Source of the DNA: Luteimicrobium sp049844995
GTDB taxonomy: Bacteria; Actinomycetota; Actinomycetes; Actinomycetales; Cellulomonadaceae
Direction: 5' to 3'
Assembly: GCF_049844995.1 (NCBI RefSeq)
Contig: NZ_JBNCMC010000007.1
Location: 62,001 to 126,000, forward strand
Length of the DNA: 64,000 nt
Part shown: piece after piece, positions 1 through 7,475 of the stretch
Layout: each line of letters starts with the position of its first letter
Numbering within the stretch: the first letter of the stretch is position 1
Translations under genes and position numbers: made by a program
The notes under the pieces: model-generated
Databases searched by the model: none
The model's input: only the letters and a program-made list of their open reading frames with translations
What the model was told of the DNA's origin: nothing

Positions 1-1
1 C

Positions 2-205
2 GTCGGCGGCTTCGTCCTGATGTTCGCGGGTGTGGCGTTCGCACTGCTGCGACGCCGCGCGAAGCCGGGGCCGATCGGCGTGGTCGGCGGTACCCGAACG
101 ACGGCGTCGCCCGCGCGGCCCGCCGCACGCACCACGAAGCGCGAGTCGTTCCTCACTCGCCTCGAGGAGCGTTGGGACCGGCGCCGGCACGAGGGCGGCC
201 GCTGA
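2..205 (+). CDS. DUF3040 family membrane protein (3' end only)
   Basis: The reading frame is open from base 2 and stops at 203-205, so only the last 67 residues are present. They hold the end of a hydrophobic segment, then a basic linker and a tail with the pattern SFLTRLEERWDRRR, which I recognise from the C-terminus of actinobacterial DUF3040 proteins. These small membrane proteins commonly sit just upstream of mraZ, which fits the position here although a leftward operon intervenes. Function is unknown. The last 53 bases overlap the end of the convergent transglutaminase gene. Confidence 0.72.
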   Translation, partial: VGGFVLMFAGVAFALLRRRAKPGPIGVVGGTRTTASPARPAARTTKRESFLTRLEERWDRRRHEGGR

Positions 206-2534
206 CCTCACGCTGGACGGCCGCGACGACGTCGTCGACCAGGTTCGCCCATCGCACCGCGCGCGCGTCGCGCGCGGGCGCCTGCGCCGTGCCGCGTTCG
301 GCACGCTCTGCGGCGCCGTCCTCACCCGTGCGCGCCGGGACGGCCGACTCGGTCGCCGCACCGGGTCGGCTGTAGCGCTCCGACTCCACCGCGCGCGCGA
401 GCTCGCGCAGCGCACCGTCCGGGCCGTCGCCCCACGTCCCGTGAGCGTCGTGCACCGCGGCCGCGACCAGGCCGGGCACCTGGCGTGGCGTCGCCGAGTC
501 GGACCACGTGACGCCCTCGGAGGCGAGCCGCCGGCGCAGCCCCGCCCACGCCGCCTCGGCGTCGTCGATCGGGCGTGAGCGGCGCCTCCGCGCGACGACC
601 ACGGTCACGACCGCGCCGGCCAGCACCAGCAGCAGCGCGATGCCGACGACCGCGACGAGGCTCCCGTCCCGTCGTGTCGCGGCCGTGCCGACGGGCTGCG
701 CCTCGGACGTCGCGGCCTCCTCGGAGGCGGCCGGCTGCGGGTCCGTCGTAGCGCGTCCCGTCGGGACGTCGTTCGGCTGCGAGCTCTGCGACTGCGAGCT
801 CCCGTAGACGTCGGTGTAGCTCGGCGCGATCCCGGACTGGACCGCGGGGGTGGGCTCGAACCTGACCCAGCCCGACTTCTCGAAGTACACCTCGGGCCAC
901 GCGTGCGCGTCCTGGCCCGTCACGTTCGTGACGCCGTCCGCGCCCGGAGCCCGCGTGAGGTAGCCGACGCCCACGCGCGCCGGGATGCCGAGCGTGCGCA
1001 GCATGACCGCCATGGCGGTCGCGAACTGCACGCAGTAGCCCTCCTTCGTCCGGAGGAACGACCAGACGGCGTCCGAGCCCTCCTTCGGGGCCTTCGTGGA
1101 GTAGGTGAACCGCTGCGCGTCGCGGAAGTACGTCTGGAGGTCGAGCGCCTTCGCGTAGTCCGTCGTGTCGCCGTCGGTGATCTTCTTCGCGAGCGCCTCG
1201 ACGTCGCCGACGTGCGCCGTGTCGGGCAGGGCGAGGGCCTCCTTGCGCAGCTTCTCGGGCAGGTCGCTGTCCGAGCCGAACGTCGCGTCCTCCTGCTTGA
1301 GCTGGTCGGCCGTGAGGTCGCGCTGGTGCACGGTCAGCACGTACGGGGACTGCGCGTCGCGCGTCACGCGGTAGACCTCGTCGCGGTCCGCGTCGTAGCG
1401 CAGCGGCCCCGGCGTGGTGGTCGCCACGCCGCGGGGGTCGGTGGTGACCGCGAGCCGGTAGCGCGGCAGCTGCTTCGGGTCCACGCGGACGGCCACCGTC
1501 TGGCCGGCGGTAGCCGCCGACGGCGTCGTTCCGAGCAGCTGACCCTGGGCGACGTCCTCGGCGTCGCTGAGTACGTCGTCCGGCTTCCACGACGAGCCGT
1601 CGAAGTTCGTCAGCGTGTACACGCGGAGGGGCCCGACGGCCGGCGCGTCCGCGGATCCCGAGCTGTCCGCGCTGCTCGAGCCGGTGGCGCGGACGGTCAT
1701 GACGACCGTGTCCGGACGGTCGCCGAGGTCCCGCAGGACGTCGAGGTTGTTGCCGAGCCGGGCCGAGGTGCCGCCGGAGCCGAACAGGTCGGCGAGGGGG
1801 CGCGAACCGCTCTGCTGGACGGCGACCGCGCCGGCGCCGACCACCAGGGAGACGGCGGTCACGGCGGCCGCGACGCCGACCGCGGCGGCCGTGGTCGTGC
1901 CCGCGTCGCGGGCGCCCGGCCTGGTGTCGGCGCGCGAGACGGCGAGCAGCACCAGCAGCGCCAGGACGGTGGCGGCGACGCACGCGACCGGGACGCGGGC
2001 GTCGATCGTCAGCGACGGCAGCCACAGCACGAGGGCCGGGACCGCGGCGGCCACGGGGGCGCGCAGCGTGACCGCGAGGACGTCGCCCAGCAGGTACAGC
2101 GCCAGCGTGGCGCTCAGGATCGCGCTGAGGACGGGCGCGGAGGCGTCGACCGGCGCGACCGACTCCGAGGCGAGCTCGTGCAGCCGCCCGAGGGCGGTGA
2201 ACGCCGCGGACACCGGGTCGTCGGGCAGGGGCGCGGCGGTGGGGTCCGCGACGGCCTGGGAGGTGCCCAGCGTCACCCACAGGAAGACGGCGACGGCGCC
2301 GCCGACCAGCGTGGGGGCGACCGTGGCCAGCGGCCCGGCGCCGCGCGTCTGCGCCGCCCAGCGCACCCCCGCGACGACGGCCACCACGAGCGCGAGGCTG
2401 CCGAGGACGACACCCACCCAGCCGCCGGGAAAGACGACCTTCGTGAGCGTGAGCGCGCCGGCGCCCACGGCGACCGCGACGAGGACGGTCTGCGCGAGCG
2501 CGCGGCGTCGGGCGTTGAGCGAGCTCAGGACCAT
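153..2534 (-). CDS. Transglutaminase-domain membrane protein (TgpA-like)
   Basis: 793 residues. The N-terminal 230 residues contain a series of hydrophobic helices, followed by an extracytoplasmic region with a transglutaminase-like core: the catalytic Cys lies in GYCVQFATA (C501) and the His in DAHAWPEVYF (H544). A further membrane helix follows near residue 650, then a cytoplasmic tail resembling DUF4129. This is the architecture of TgpA/DUF3488 proteins, which are encoded with MoxR ATPases and DUF58 proteins; the substrate is not known. The ATG lies inside the end of the DUF58 gene (10-nt overlap), so the three genes form one leftward operon. The 3' end overlaps the convergent DUF3040 gene by 53 bp. 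Confidence 0.88.
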   Translation of the reverse strand: MVLSSLNARRRALAQTVLVAVAVGAGALTLTKVVFPGGWVGVVLGSLALVVAVVAGVRWAAQTRGAGPLATVAPTLVGGAVAVFLWVTLGTSQAVADPTAAPLPDDPVSAAFTALGRLHELASESVAPVDASAPVLSAILSATLALYLLGDVLAVTLRAPVAAAVPALVLWLPSLTIDARVPVACVAATVLALLVLLAVSRADTRPGARDAGTTTAAAVGVAAAVTAVSLVVGAGAVAVQQSGSRPLADLFGSGGTSARLGNNLDVLRDLGDRPDTVVMTVRATGSSSADSSGSADAPAVGPLRVYTLTNFDGSSWKPDDVLSDAEDVAQGQLLGTTPSAATAGQTVAVRVDPKQLPRYRLAVTTDPRGVATTTPGPLRYDADRDEVYRVTRDAQSPYVLTVHQRDLTADQLKQEDATFGSDSDLPEKLRKEALALPDTAHVGDVEALAKKITDGDTTDYAKALDLQTYFRDAQRFTYSTKAPKEGSDAVWSFLRTKEGYCVQFATAMAVMLRTLGIPARVGVGYLTRAPGADGVTNVTGQDAHAWPEVYFEKSGWVRFEPTPAVQSGIAPSYTDVYGSSQSQSSQPNDVPTGRATTDPQPAASEEAATSEAQPVGTAATRRDGSLVAVVGIALLLVLAGAVVTVVVARRRRSRPIDDAEAAWAGLRRRLASEGVTWSDSATPRQVPGLVAAAVHDAHGTWGDGPDGALRELARAVESERYSRPGAATESAVPARTGEDGAAERAERGTAQAPARDARAVRWANLVDDVVAAVQREVSGRPRAGAGPNAPRGE

Positions 2535-3844
2535 GCGGCCTCCTCGACGAGGTTGAGCCAGGTCGCCTCGAGGCCGCTGCCCTCGACGACGGCGAGGGCG
2601 CGCCAGCCGGCGGCGCGGAGCGCGGCGACGGTGTCCTGCGCGGCGCGGTGCTGGGCCGGCGGTGCCGACCGGTCGACCACGACGACGGCGGCGTGGTCGC
2701 CCTCGCCGCCGAGGTGCGCGAGCGCGTGCTGCGCCGCACCGGACTGCGGCCGGAGGACGGCGAACGTCAGCTCGTCGGCGTGACGGTCCACGCGCAGCGC
2801 CGCGGCGGTCGCGGCGACCGCGCGGTCGGCCTCGGTGCCGTCCCGCAGCCCCGTCAGGTCGACCGCCTGCTCGAGGATGCCCGAGCGGCCCTCGCCGCGG
2901 CCGCCCGGCACGTGCGGCACCGCGGCGACCGCGCCCTCCGCCGCCGTCCCGACGATCCGGCCGGCGTGCCCGGCCTCGACCAGCGAGACGGCGATCGACG
3001 CCGCGCACTCGACGGCCCACTCGCCACGCTCGCCCGGGCGCGCGTGGTCCCAGGCCCGGCCGCTGTCGCGCGAGGGGAGCAGCCCCCGGTCGAACAGGAC
3101 CGTCACGGGCGGCAGCCCCGCGCCCTCGTCGGACCGGACCATGATCCTGCCGCGTCGCGCGGCGCTCGCCCAGTGGATGCGTCGCGGGTCGTCGCCCGCG
3201 ACGTACTCGCGCAGCACGGCGTCGTCGGGGGACGCCGCGCGCGAGCCGCTGGCGGCGTCGCTCGCGACCGCGAGGCTGCGCGCGGCCCGGACGGGGAGCG
3301 GGTAGGTGCTCGGCCAGACCGTGACGGTCGTCGTCGACCCGAACGGCTGGACCGTCCGCACCAGGCCGAACGGGTCCTCGACGGTGGCGCTCGCCGGGCC
3401 GAGGAGCCAGCGGCCGCGCGCGGAGGGGTGCAGCTGGTAGGTGACGACGATCTCGTCGGCCCCGGTGCGCTGCGTGCCCCGGGGCGGCCGGTGGGAGAGC
3501 TGGGTCGAGACGTTCTCCGCGACCCGTGTGCGCGCGAGCTGGGCGGTCGCCGCGGAGGTGAGATGGGCAGGGCGCACCGCGAGGCGGGCCTCGGTGACCT
3601 GACCCCGGACCACCGGGTTCGGCAGCACGCGCCGGGTGGTGGTGAGCGCCGTGCGGCCCCGGTCGACCCCCACGAGACGCATCCACAGGGCGGCGGCCGC
3701 GACCGCCACGAGCGGGGCGACGCCGACGCCCACGACGTCGGGCAGGTGCAGCCCCACGCCCGCGAGCGCGAGGATCCCGCCGCCGACGACCAGGACGACG
3801 CCGCGGTCGGTGAGGCGGAAGCGGGTGGTGCGCGCCCCGGCCAT
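2525..3844 (-). CDS. DUF58 domain-containing protein
   Basis: 439 residues. Two hydrophobic segments at about residues 15-55 are followed by a soluble part containing the DUF58 hallmark EYVAGDDPRRIHWASAAR. DUF58 proteins have a von Willebrand-like fold and occur with MoxR AAA+ ATPases, where they are thought to be handled or remodelled by the ATPase; the exact role is unproven. It starts at ATG 3844, three bases after the moxR stop, and overlaps the next gene by 10 nt, so translation is probably coupled. Confidence 0.88.
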   Translation of the reverse strand: MAGARTTRFRLTDRGVVLVVGGGILALAGVGLHLPDVVGVGVAPLVAVAAAALWMRLVGVDRGRTALTTTRRVLPNPVVRGQVTEARLAVRPAHLTSAATAQLARTRVAENVSTQLSHRPPRGTQRTGADEIVVTYQLHPSARGRWLLGPASATVEDPFGLVRTVQPFGSTTTVTVWPSTYPLPVRAARSLAVASDAASGSRAASPDDAVLREYVAGDDPRRIHWASAARRGRIMVRSDEGAGLPPVTVLFDRGLLPSRDSGRAWDHARPGERGEWAVECAASIAVSLVEAGHAGRIVGTAAEGAVAAVPHVPGGRGEGRSGILEQAVDLTGLRDGTEADRAVAATAAALRVDRHADELTFAVLRPQSGAAQHALAHLGGEGDHAAVVVVDRSAPPAQHRAAQDTVAALRAAGWRALAVVEGSGLEATWLNLVEEAAWS

Positions 3845-3847
3845 GCC

Positions 3848-4891
3848 TCAGCGCCGGCTCGGTGAGCGGTCGGCTCGCGCCGGCACGGCCGTCCGCTCGA
3901 CGATCGCGGTGACGACGTCGGCCGGGGTCTGCCCGGCGAGCCGGGCCTCCGTGGTGGTGATGAGGCGGTGGGCCAGGACCGGGACCGCGAGCCGCTGGAC
4001 GTCGTCCGGGAGCACGTGGTCGCGCTGGTCCATGGCCGCGACGGACTTCGCGGCCCGCAGCAGCTGGATGGTGGTGCGGGGCGACGCGCCGAGCCGCAGC
4101 GACGGGTGCTCGCGCGTCGCGGAGACGAGGTCGAGCACGTACCGCTTGACGGCGTCGGACGCCCAGATCCCGCGGACCGTGGTGATGAGGCGGGCGACGA
4201 CGGCGACGTCCGCGACGGGCGTGACCTCGCCCAGCGGGTCGTGGGTCTCCATCCGGTCGAGGAGCTCGAGCTCGGCCTCCGGCTCGGGGTAGCCGATGGA
4301 CAGCCGCGCCATGAAGCGGTCCCGCTGCGCCTCGGGGAGCGGGTAGGTGCCCTCCATCTCGACGGGGTTCTGCGTCGCGACGACGAAGAACGGCCGGGGG
4401 AGGGCGTGGGTGACGCCGTCGACCGTGGTCTGCCCCTCCTCCATGCACTCGAGCAGCGCCGACTGGGTCTTGGGCGAGGCGCGGTTGATCTCGTCGCCGA
4501 TCACGACGTTCGAGAACACGGGCCCGGGCCGGAACTCGAACTCGTGGGTCTGGTTGCGGTAGATGCTGACGCCGGTGAGGTCGCTCGGCAGGAGGTCGGG
4601 CGTGAACTGGATCCGCCCCACGCTGCCGTCGATCGCCCGCGCGAGCGCCTTCGCGAGCGTGGTCTTGCCGACGCCGGGCACGTCCTCGATGAGCAGGTGC
4701 CCGCCGGCGAGCAGCACGGCGAGGGTGACGTCGACCGCGTCGCGGCGTCCGGTCACGACCGACTCCACCGCGGTTCGAAGCCGCGCGGTGACCCTGACGA
4801 GCTCGTCGAGGGCGGAGCCGGCCGAGGGCTCGGAGGTGTCGGCAGGGGCGTTGTCCGTGCCGTTGTTCATGCCACTGGAGTCGAGGAGCAC
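3848..4891 (-). CDS. moxR: MoxR family AAA+ ATPase
   Basis: 347 residues from a GTG at 4891, which has GGAGG six bases upstream; the ATG at 4870 (340 residues) has no comparable ribosome site and is the alternative. Walker A is GVGKTT (residues 73-78), Walker B lies in VVIGDEINRA, and the MoxR pattern ATQNPVEMEGTYPLPEAQ is intact. MoxR ATPases are chaperone-like and act on partners encoded beside them, here the DUF58 and transglutaminase proteins. The gene is divergent from mraZ, and its upstream region carries repeats resembling those before mraZ. Confidence 0.9.
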   Translation of the reverse strand: MLLDSSGMNNGTDNAPADTSEPSAGSALDELVRVTARLRTAVESVVTGRRDAVDVTLAVLLAGGHLLIEDVPGVGKTTLAKALARAIDGSVGRIQFTPDLLPSDLTGVSIYRNQTHEFEFRPGPVFSNVVIGDEINRASPKTQSALLECMEEGQTTVDGVTHALPRPFFVVATQNPVEMEGTYPLPEAQRDRFMARLSIGYPEPEAELELLDRMETHDPLGEVTPVADVAVVARLITTVRGIWASDAVKRYVLDLVSATREHPSLRLGASPRTTIQLLRAAKSVAAMDQRDHVLPDDVQRLAVPVLAHRLITTTEARLAGQTPADVVTAIVERTAVPARADRSPSRR

Positions 4892-5033
4892 GCGGGACCT
4901 CCGTCGGTCGAGAGCGGCGGACCGCCCGAGCAGGACGACCGTCGGACGGCGCGCCACGACCCGACCCGCCCGGGCTCGCCGGACGGCGGTCGCCGCGTGC
5001 CTGCGACGTCGTACCACGAGCGTAGAGCACGTG

Positions 5034-5060
5034 TCGCAGGTCACTCCACCTCGCTCCACC
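5034..5060 (-). promoter_or_regulatory. GGTGGAG direct repeats upstream of moxR (possible MraZ sites)
   Basis: On the minus strand GGTGGAG occurs at 5060-5054 and again at 5050-5044, exactly 10 bp apart, with a degenerate third unit (TGCGA) 10 bp further on. The heptamer is identical to the first unit before mraZ. MraZ of other bacteria binds tandem TGGGN units at 10-bp spacing; binding here is inference. Confidence 0.4.
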
Positions 5061-5235
5061 CCTGCACCCCGGCCGCGGCGGAGACGGTGCCCCGTCCGGG
5101 TCCGGTCACGGCGGCCCGCCGGGCGCGGACGTCCGGCACGCCGGTGACGCTCCCACGCCCTCCACCGCGCCCCACCGCGCTGACCTGCGCCGACGTCGTC
5201 GGCGCGGGGTGAAAGGCGCGTCTCGACGAGCGAAA

Positions 5236-5271
5236 GGTGGAGGGAAGTGGAGTAATGTGGGGGCAATGGGA
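5236..5271 (+). promoter_or_regulatory. MraZ-binding repeat array upstream of mraZ
   Basis: Four TGG-type units run toward mraZ: TGGAG at 5238, TGGAG at 5248, TGGGG at 5258 and TGGGA at 5267 (spacings 10, 10, 9 bp), ending just before the ribosome site. In E. coli, MraZ represses its own operon by binding three TGGGN repeats with 5-nt spacers, which is the same geometry. Autoregulation of the dcw promoter is the likely role. Confidence 0.7.
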
Positions 5272-5291
5272 GGCAGGAGGAGGTGCGTGCC

Positions 5292-5756
5292 GTGCTCGAG
5301 TCGTTCAGCGGGGTGCCGAGCCTGCTCCTGGGCACGTACACGCCCCGGCTCGACGACAAGGGGCGGCTCATCCTCCCGGCCAAGTTCCGGGCGCAGCTGG
5401 CACCGGGCCTCGTCCTCACCCGAGGGCAGGAGCGCTGCCTGTTCCTGCTCCCCATGGACGAGTTCCGCCGCATGTACGACCAGATCCGCGAGGCTCCCGT
5501 GACGAGCAAGCAGGCGCGGGACTACCTGCGGGTCCTGCTCTCGGGCGCGAGCGACGAGGTGCCGGACAAGCAGGGCCGGATCTCGATCCCGCCCGCGCTG
5601 CGCGAGTACGCGGGCCTCGACCGGGACGTCGCCGTGATCGGCGCCGGAACCCGCGTCGAGGTCTGGGACCTCGCCGCGTGGCAGGCCTACCTCGCCGAGC
5701 AGGAGAGCGAGTACGCACGCACCGCGGAGGAGGTGGTCCCGGGGCTGCGGCTCTGA
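5292..5756 (+). CDS. mraZ: Transcriptional regulator MraZ
   Basis: 154 residues from GTG 5292, chosen because AGGAGG at 5278-5283 is 8 bases upstream; an in-frame GTG at 5283 overlaps that ribosome site. Two SpoVT/AbrB-type modules are visible, each with the family core (TPRLDDKGRLILPAKFR and DKQGRISIPPALREYAG). MraZ forms ring oligomers that bind TGGGN-type repeats and control the dcw operon. About 14 residues precede the usual first motif LLGTYTPR, so the exact N-terminus is uncertain. Confidence 0.93.
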   Translation: MLESFSGVPSLLLGTYTPRLDDKGRLILPAKFRAQLAPGLVLTRGQERCLFLLPMDEFRRMYDQIREAPVTSKQARDYLRVLLSGASDEVPDKQGRISIPPALREYAGLDRDVAVIGAGTRVEVWDLAAWQAYLAEQESEYARTAEEVVPGLRL

Positions 5757-5840
5757 CTGCGTCAGGCAGGACGAGCACCGAGCAGGACCCATCACGAGAA
5801 CGTCCGGACGGCCCGCACGACCAGGCCTCCTCCCGCCCGT

Positions 5841-5866
5841 TCTGACGCCACTTCCCCGGCGTCAGA
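5841..5866 (+). ncRNA. mraW RNA motif candidate (hairpin before rsmH)
   Basis: A perfect 9-bp stem (TCTGACGCC 5841-5849 with GGCGTCAGA 5858-5866) closes an 8-nt loop, ACTTCCCC. It lies in the 187-bp gap between mraZ and rsmH, 77 bases before the rsmH start, with no T-tract. A conserved structured RNA of unknown function, the mraW motif, has been described from actinobacterial 5' UTRs of this gene; position and the C-rich loop agree, but I assign it from memory rather than a covariance-model hit. Confidence 0.6.
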
Positions 5867-5943
5867 GGGTCGCGGAGGGAGACCTGACCGGGTGGCCCGA
5901 CCGGCAGCACCACGGCACCAGCAGCACGGGAAGGAGGGGACCG

Positions 5944-7041
5944 ATGGCTGGGACGGAACGAGACCACCGCCAGGGCGACGCGGCGGGCCGGCACGTGCCG
6001 GTCCTCCTGCAGCGGTGCGTCGACCTGCTGGCCCCCGCCCTCCAGGCTCCCGGTGCCACCCTCGTGGACTGCACGCTCGGCATGGGCGGGCACACCGAGG
6101 CGGTGCTCGAGCAGATCCCGGCGGCGCGCGTCATCGGGATCGACCGCGACCCCGAGGCGATCGCCCTCGCGTCGCGGCGGCTCGCGCGCTTCGGCGACCG
6201 GTTCGTCGCCGTGCACGCCGTGTACGACGAGATCGAGGACGTCGTCGCCGACCAGGGCGCGGACGCCGTCGAGGGCGTCCTCATGGACCTCGGCGTCTCG
6301 TCCCTCCAGCTCGACGAGGTCGACCGGGGGTTCTCGTACGCTCACGACGCGCCCCTCGACATGCGCATGGACCCCACCACGGGTCCCACGGCGGCCGACG
6401 TCCTCAACACCTACGACGAGGCCCAGCTCGTCCGCATCCTGCGCGAGTACGGGGAGGAGCGCTTCGCTCCCCGGGTCGCGCGGGCGATCGTCCGCCGGCG
6501 CGAGCAGCGGCCCTGGGACCGCAGCGCGGAGCTCGTCGAGGTCGTGCGCGCGGCGATCCCCGCCGCGACGCGCCAGACGGGCGGCAACCCCGCGAAGCGC
6601 ACCTTCCAGGCGCTCCGGATCGAGGTGAACGGCGAGCTCGCCGTCCTCGAGCGGGCGGTGCCGGCGGCGGTGGCGGTCCTCGCGGTCGGCGGGCGCATCG
6701 TCGTCGAGTCCTACCAGTCGCTCGAGGACCGGCTCGTCAAGCGCGAGCTCGCCCGCGGCGCGACGTCCAGCGCCCCGCCCGACCTGCCGGTCGAGCCCGA
6801 GACCCACCGCCCGTACCTCCGCCTGCTGACGCGCGGCGCGGAGGAGGCGGACGGCGCCGAGCTCGAGCGCAACCCGCGGTCCGCTTCCGTGCGGCTCCGC
6901 GCCGCCGAGCGGGTCCGACCCACGCCCGACCACGTGCTCCGCGAGCTCGCCGCGCGGGGGAGCTCCGGACGTCGTCCCGCCGGTGCCCGCCCGTCCACCC
7001 GTCCCACCCCGTCCCACCGCCCTCAGGAGGCACGCCCATGA
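5944..7041 (+). CDS. rsmH: 16S rRNA (cytosine-1402 N4) methyltransferase RsmH
   Basis: 365 residues. RsmH methylates N4 of C1402 in the decoding centre of 16S rRNA. The SAM-binding motif TLGMGGHTEAVLE (about residues 43-55), the segment VLMDLGVSSLQLDEVDRGFS and the late motif NGELAVLE are intact. The ATG is preceded by AGGAGG six bases away. The last ~25 residues are a Pro/Arg-rich tail not essential to the fold. The stop overlaps the ftsL start as ATGA. Confidence 0.95.
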   Translation: MAGTERDHRQGDAAGRHVPVLLQRCVDLLAPALQAPGATLVDCTLGMGGHTEAVLEQIPAARVIGIDRDPEAIALASRRLARFGDRFVAVHAVYDEIEDVVADQGADAVEGVLMDLGVSSLQLDEVDRGFSYAHDAPLDMRMDPTTGPTAADVLNTYDEAQLVRILREYGEERFAPRVARAIVRRREQRPWDRSAELVEVVRAAIPAATRQTGGNPAKRTFQALRIEVNGELAVLERAVPAAVAVLAVGGRIVVESYQSLEDRLVKRELARGATSSAPPDLPVEPETHRPYLRLLTRGAEEADGAELERNPRSASVRLRAAERVRPTPDHVLRELAARGSSGRRPAGARPSTRPTPSHRPQEARP

Positions 7042-7475
7042 CCGCGTCCGCCGGCGCGACGGCGCGCGTGCTGCGCCAGTTCGAGCCCGCCACCGACCCC
7101 AAGGCCGCCCCGCGCGCCGCCGAGGCGCCCCGCCCACGGCTGCGTGTCGTGCGTGCCCCCGCGACCGGCCGCTCCCGCGTGCCGTTCGTCGCGCTCTGCG
7201 TGGCGATCGTGGCCGGCGCGCTGGTCACCGCGCTCCTGCTGAACATCCAGATGGCCCGGGACTCCTTCGCGCGCAACACGCTCAACGCCCAGGTCGCCCA
7301 GACGGCGCAGGACGTGCAGGACCTGACCTCGAAGCTCGACGCGGCCTCGGCCCCGGGCACGCTGGCCCGCACGGCCCGGTCGCTCGGTATGGTGCCGAGC
7401 ACGGGCCAGGGCTTCCTGCGGCTGTCGGACGGCAAGGTGATCGCGACGCCCGAGGCGGCGGGGGCGAAGGGATGA
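7038..7475 (+). CDS. ftsL: Cell division protein FtsL-like
   Basis: 145 residues: a basic, Ala/Pro-rich cytoplasmic N-terminus, a single membrane helix (about residues 48-69) and a short extracytoplasmic region predicted to coil (AQTAQDVQDLTSKLDAA), ending in LARTARSLGMVPSTG. Sequence similarity in this family is low; the call rests on topology, size and the slot between rsmH and ftsI. FtsL joins DivIC/FtsB and FtsQ to activate FtsWI. AGGAGG precedes the ATG by 7 bases, and both ends overlap neighbours by 4 nt. Confidence 0.78.
   Translation: MTASAGATARVLRQFEPATDPKAAPRAAEAPRPRLRVVRAPATGRSRVPFVALCVAIVAGALVTALLLNIQMARDSFARNTLNAQVAQTAQDVQDLTSKLDAASAPGTLARTARSLGMVPSTGQGFLRLSDGKVIATPEAAGAKG

Larger units (their letters stand above)
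4892..5291. other. 400-bp divergent intergenic region moxR / mraZ
   Basis: No gene is visible here; the open frames crossing it lack family features. It must hold the promoters of moxR (leftward) and mraZ (rightward). The visible structure is a pair of GGTGGAG units reading toward moxR (5044-5060, minus strand) and four TGG repeats reading toward mraZ (5236-5271), each listed separately. I could not place convincing -35/-10 pairs. Confidence 0.6.

Noticed and set aside
322..2739. Long open frames (over 600 codons) on both strands across the transglutaminase and DUF58 genes
   Set aside because: They are shadows of the real frames in GC-rich DNA: Arg/Ala/Pro/Gly-rich, no domain motifs, while the chosen frames carry catalytic and family signatures.
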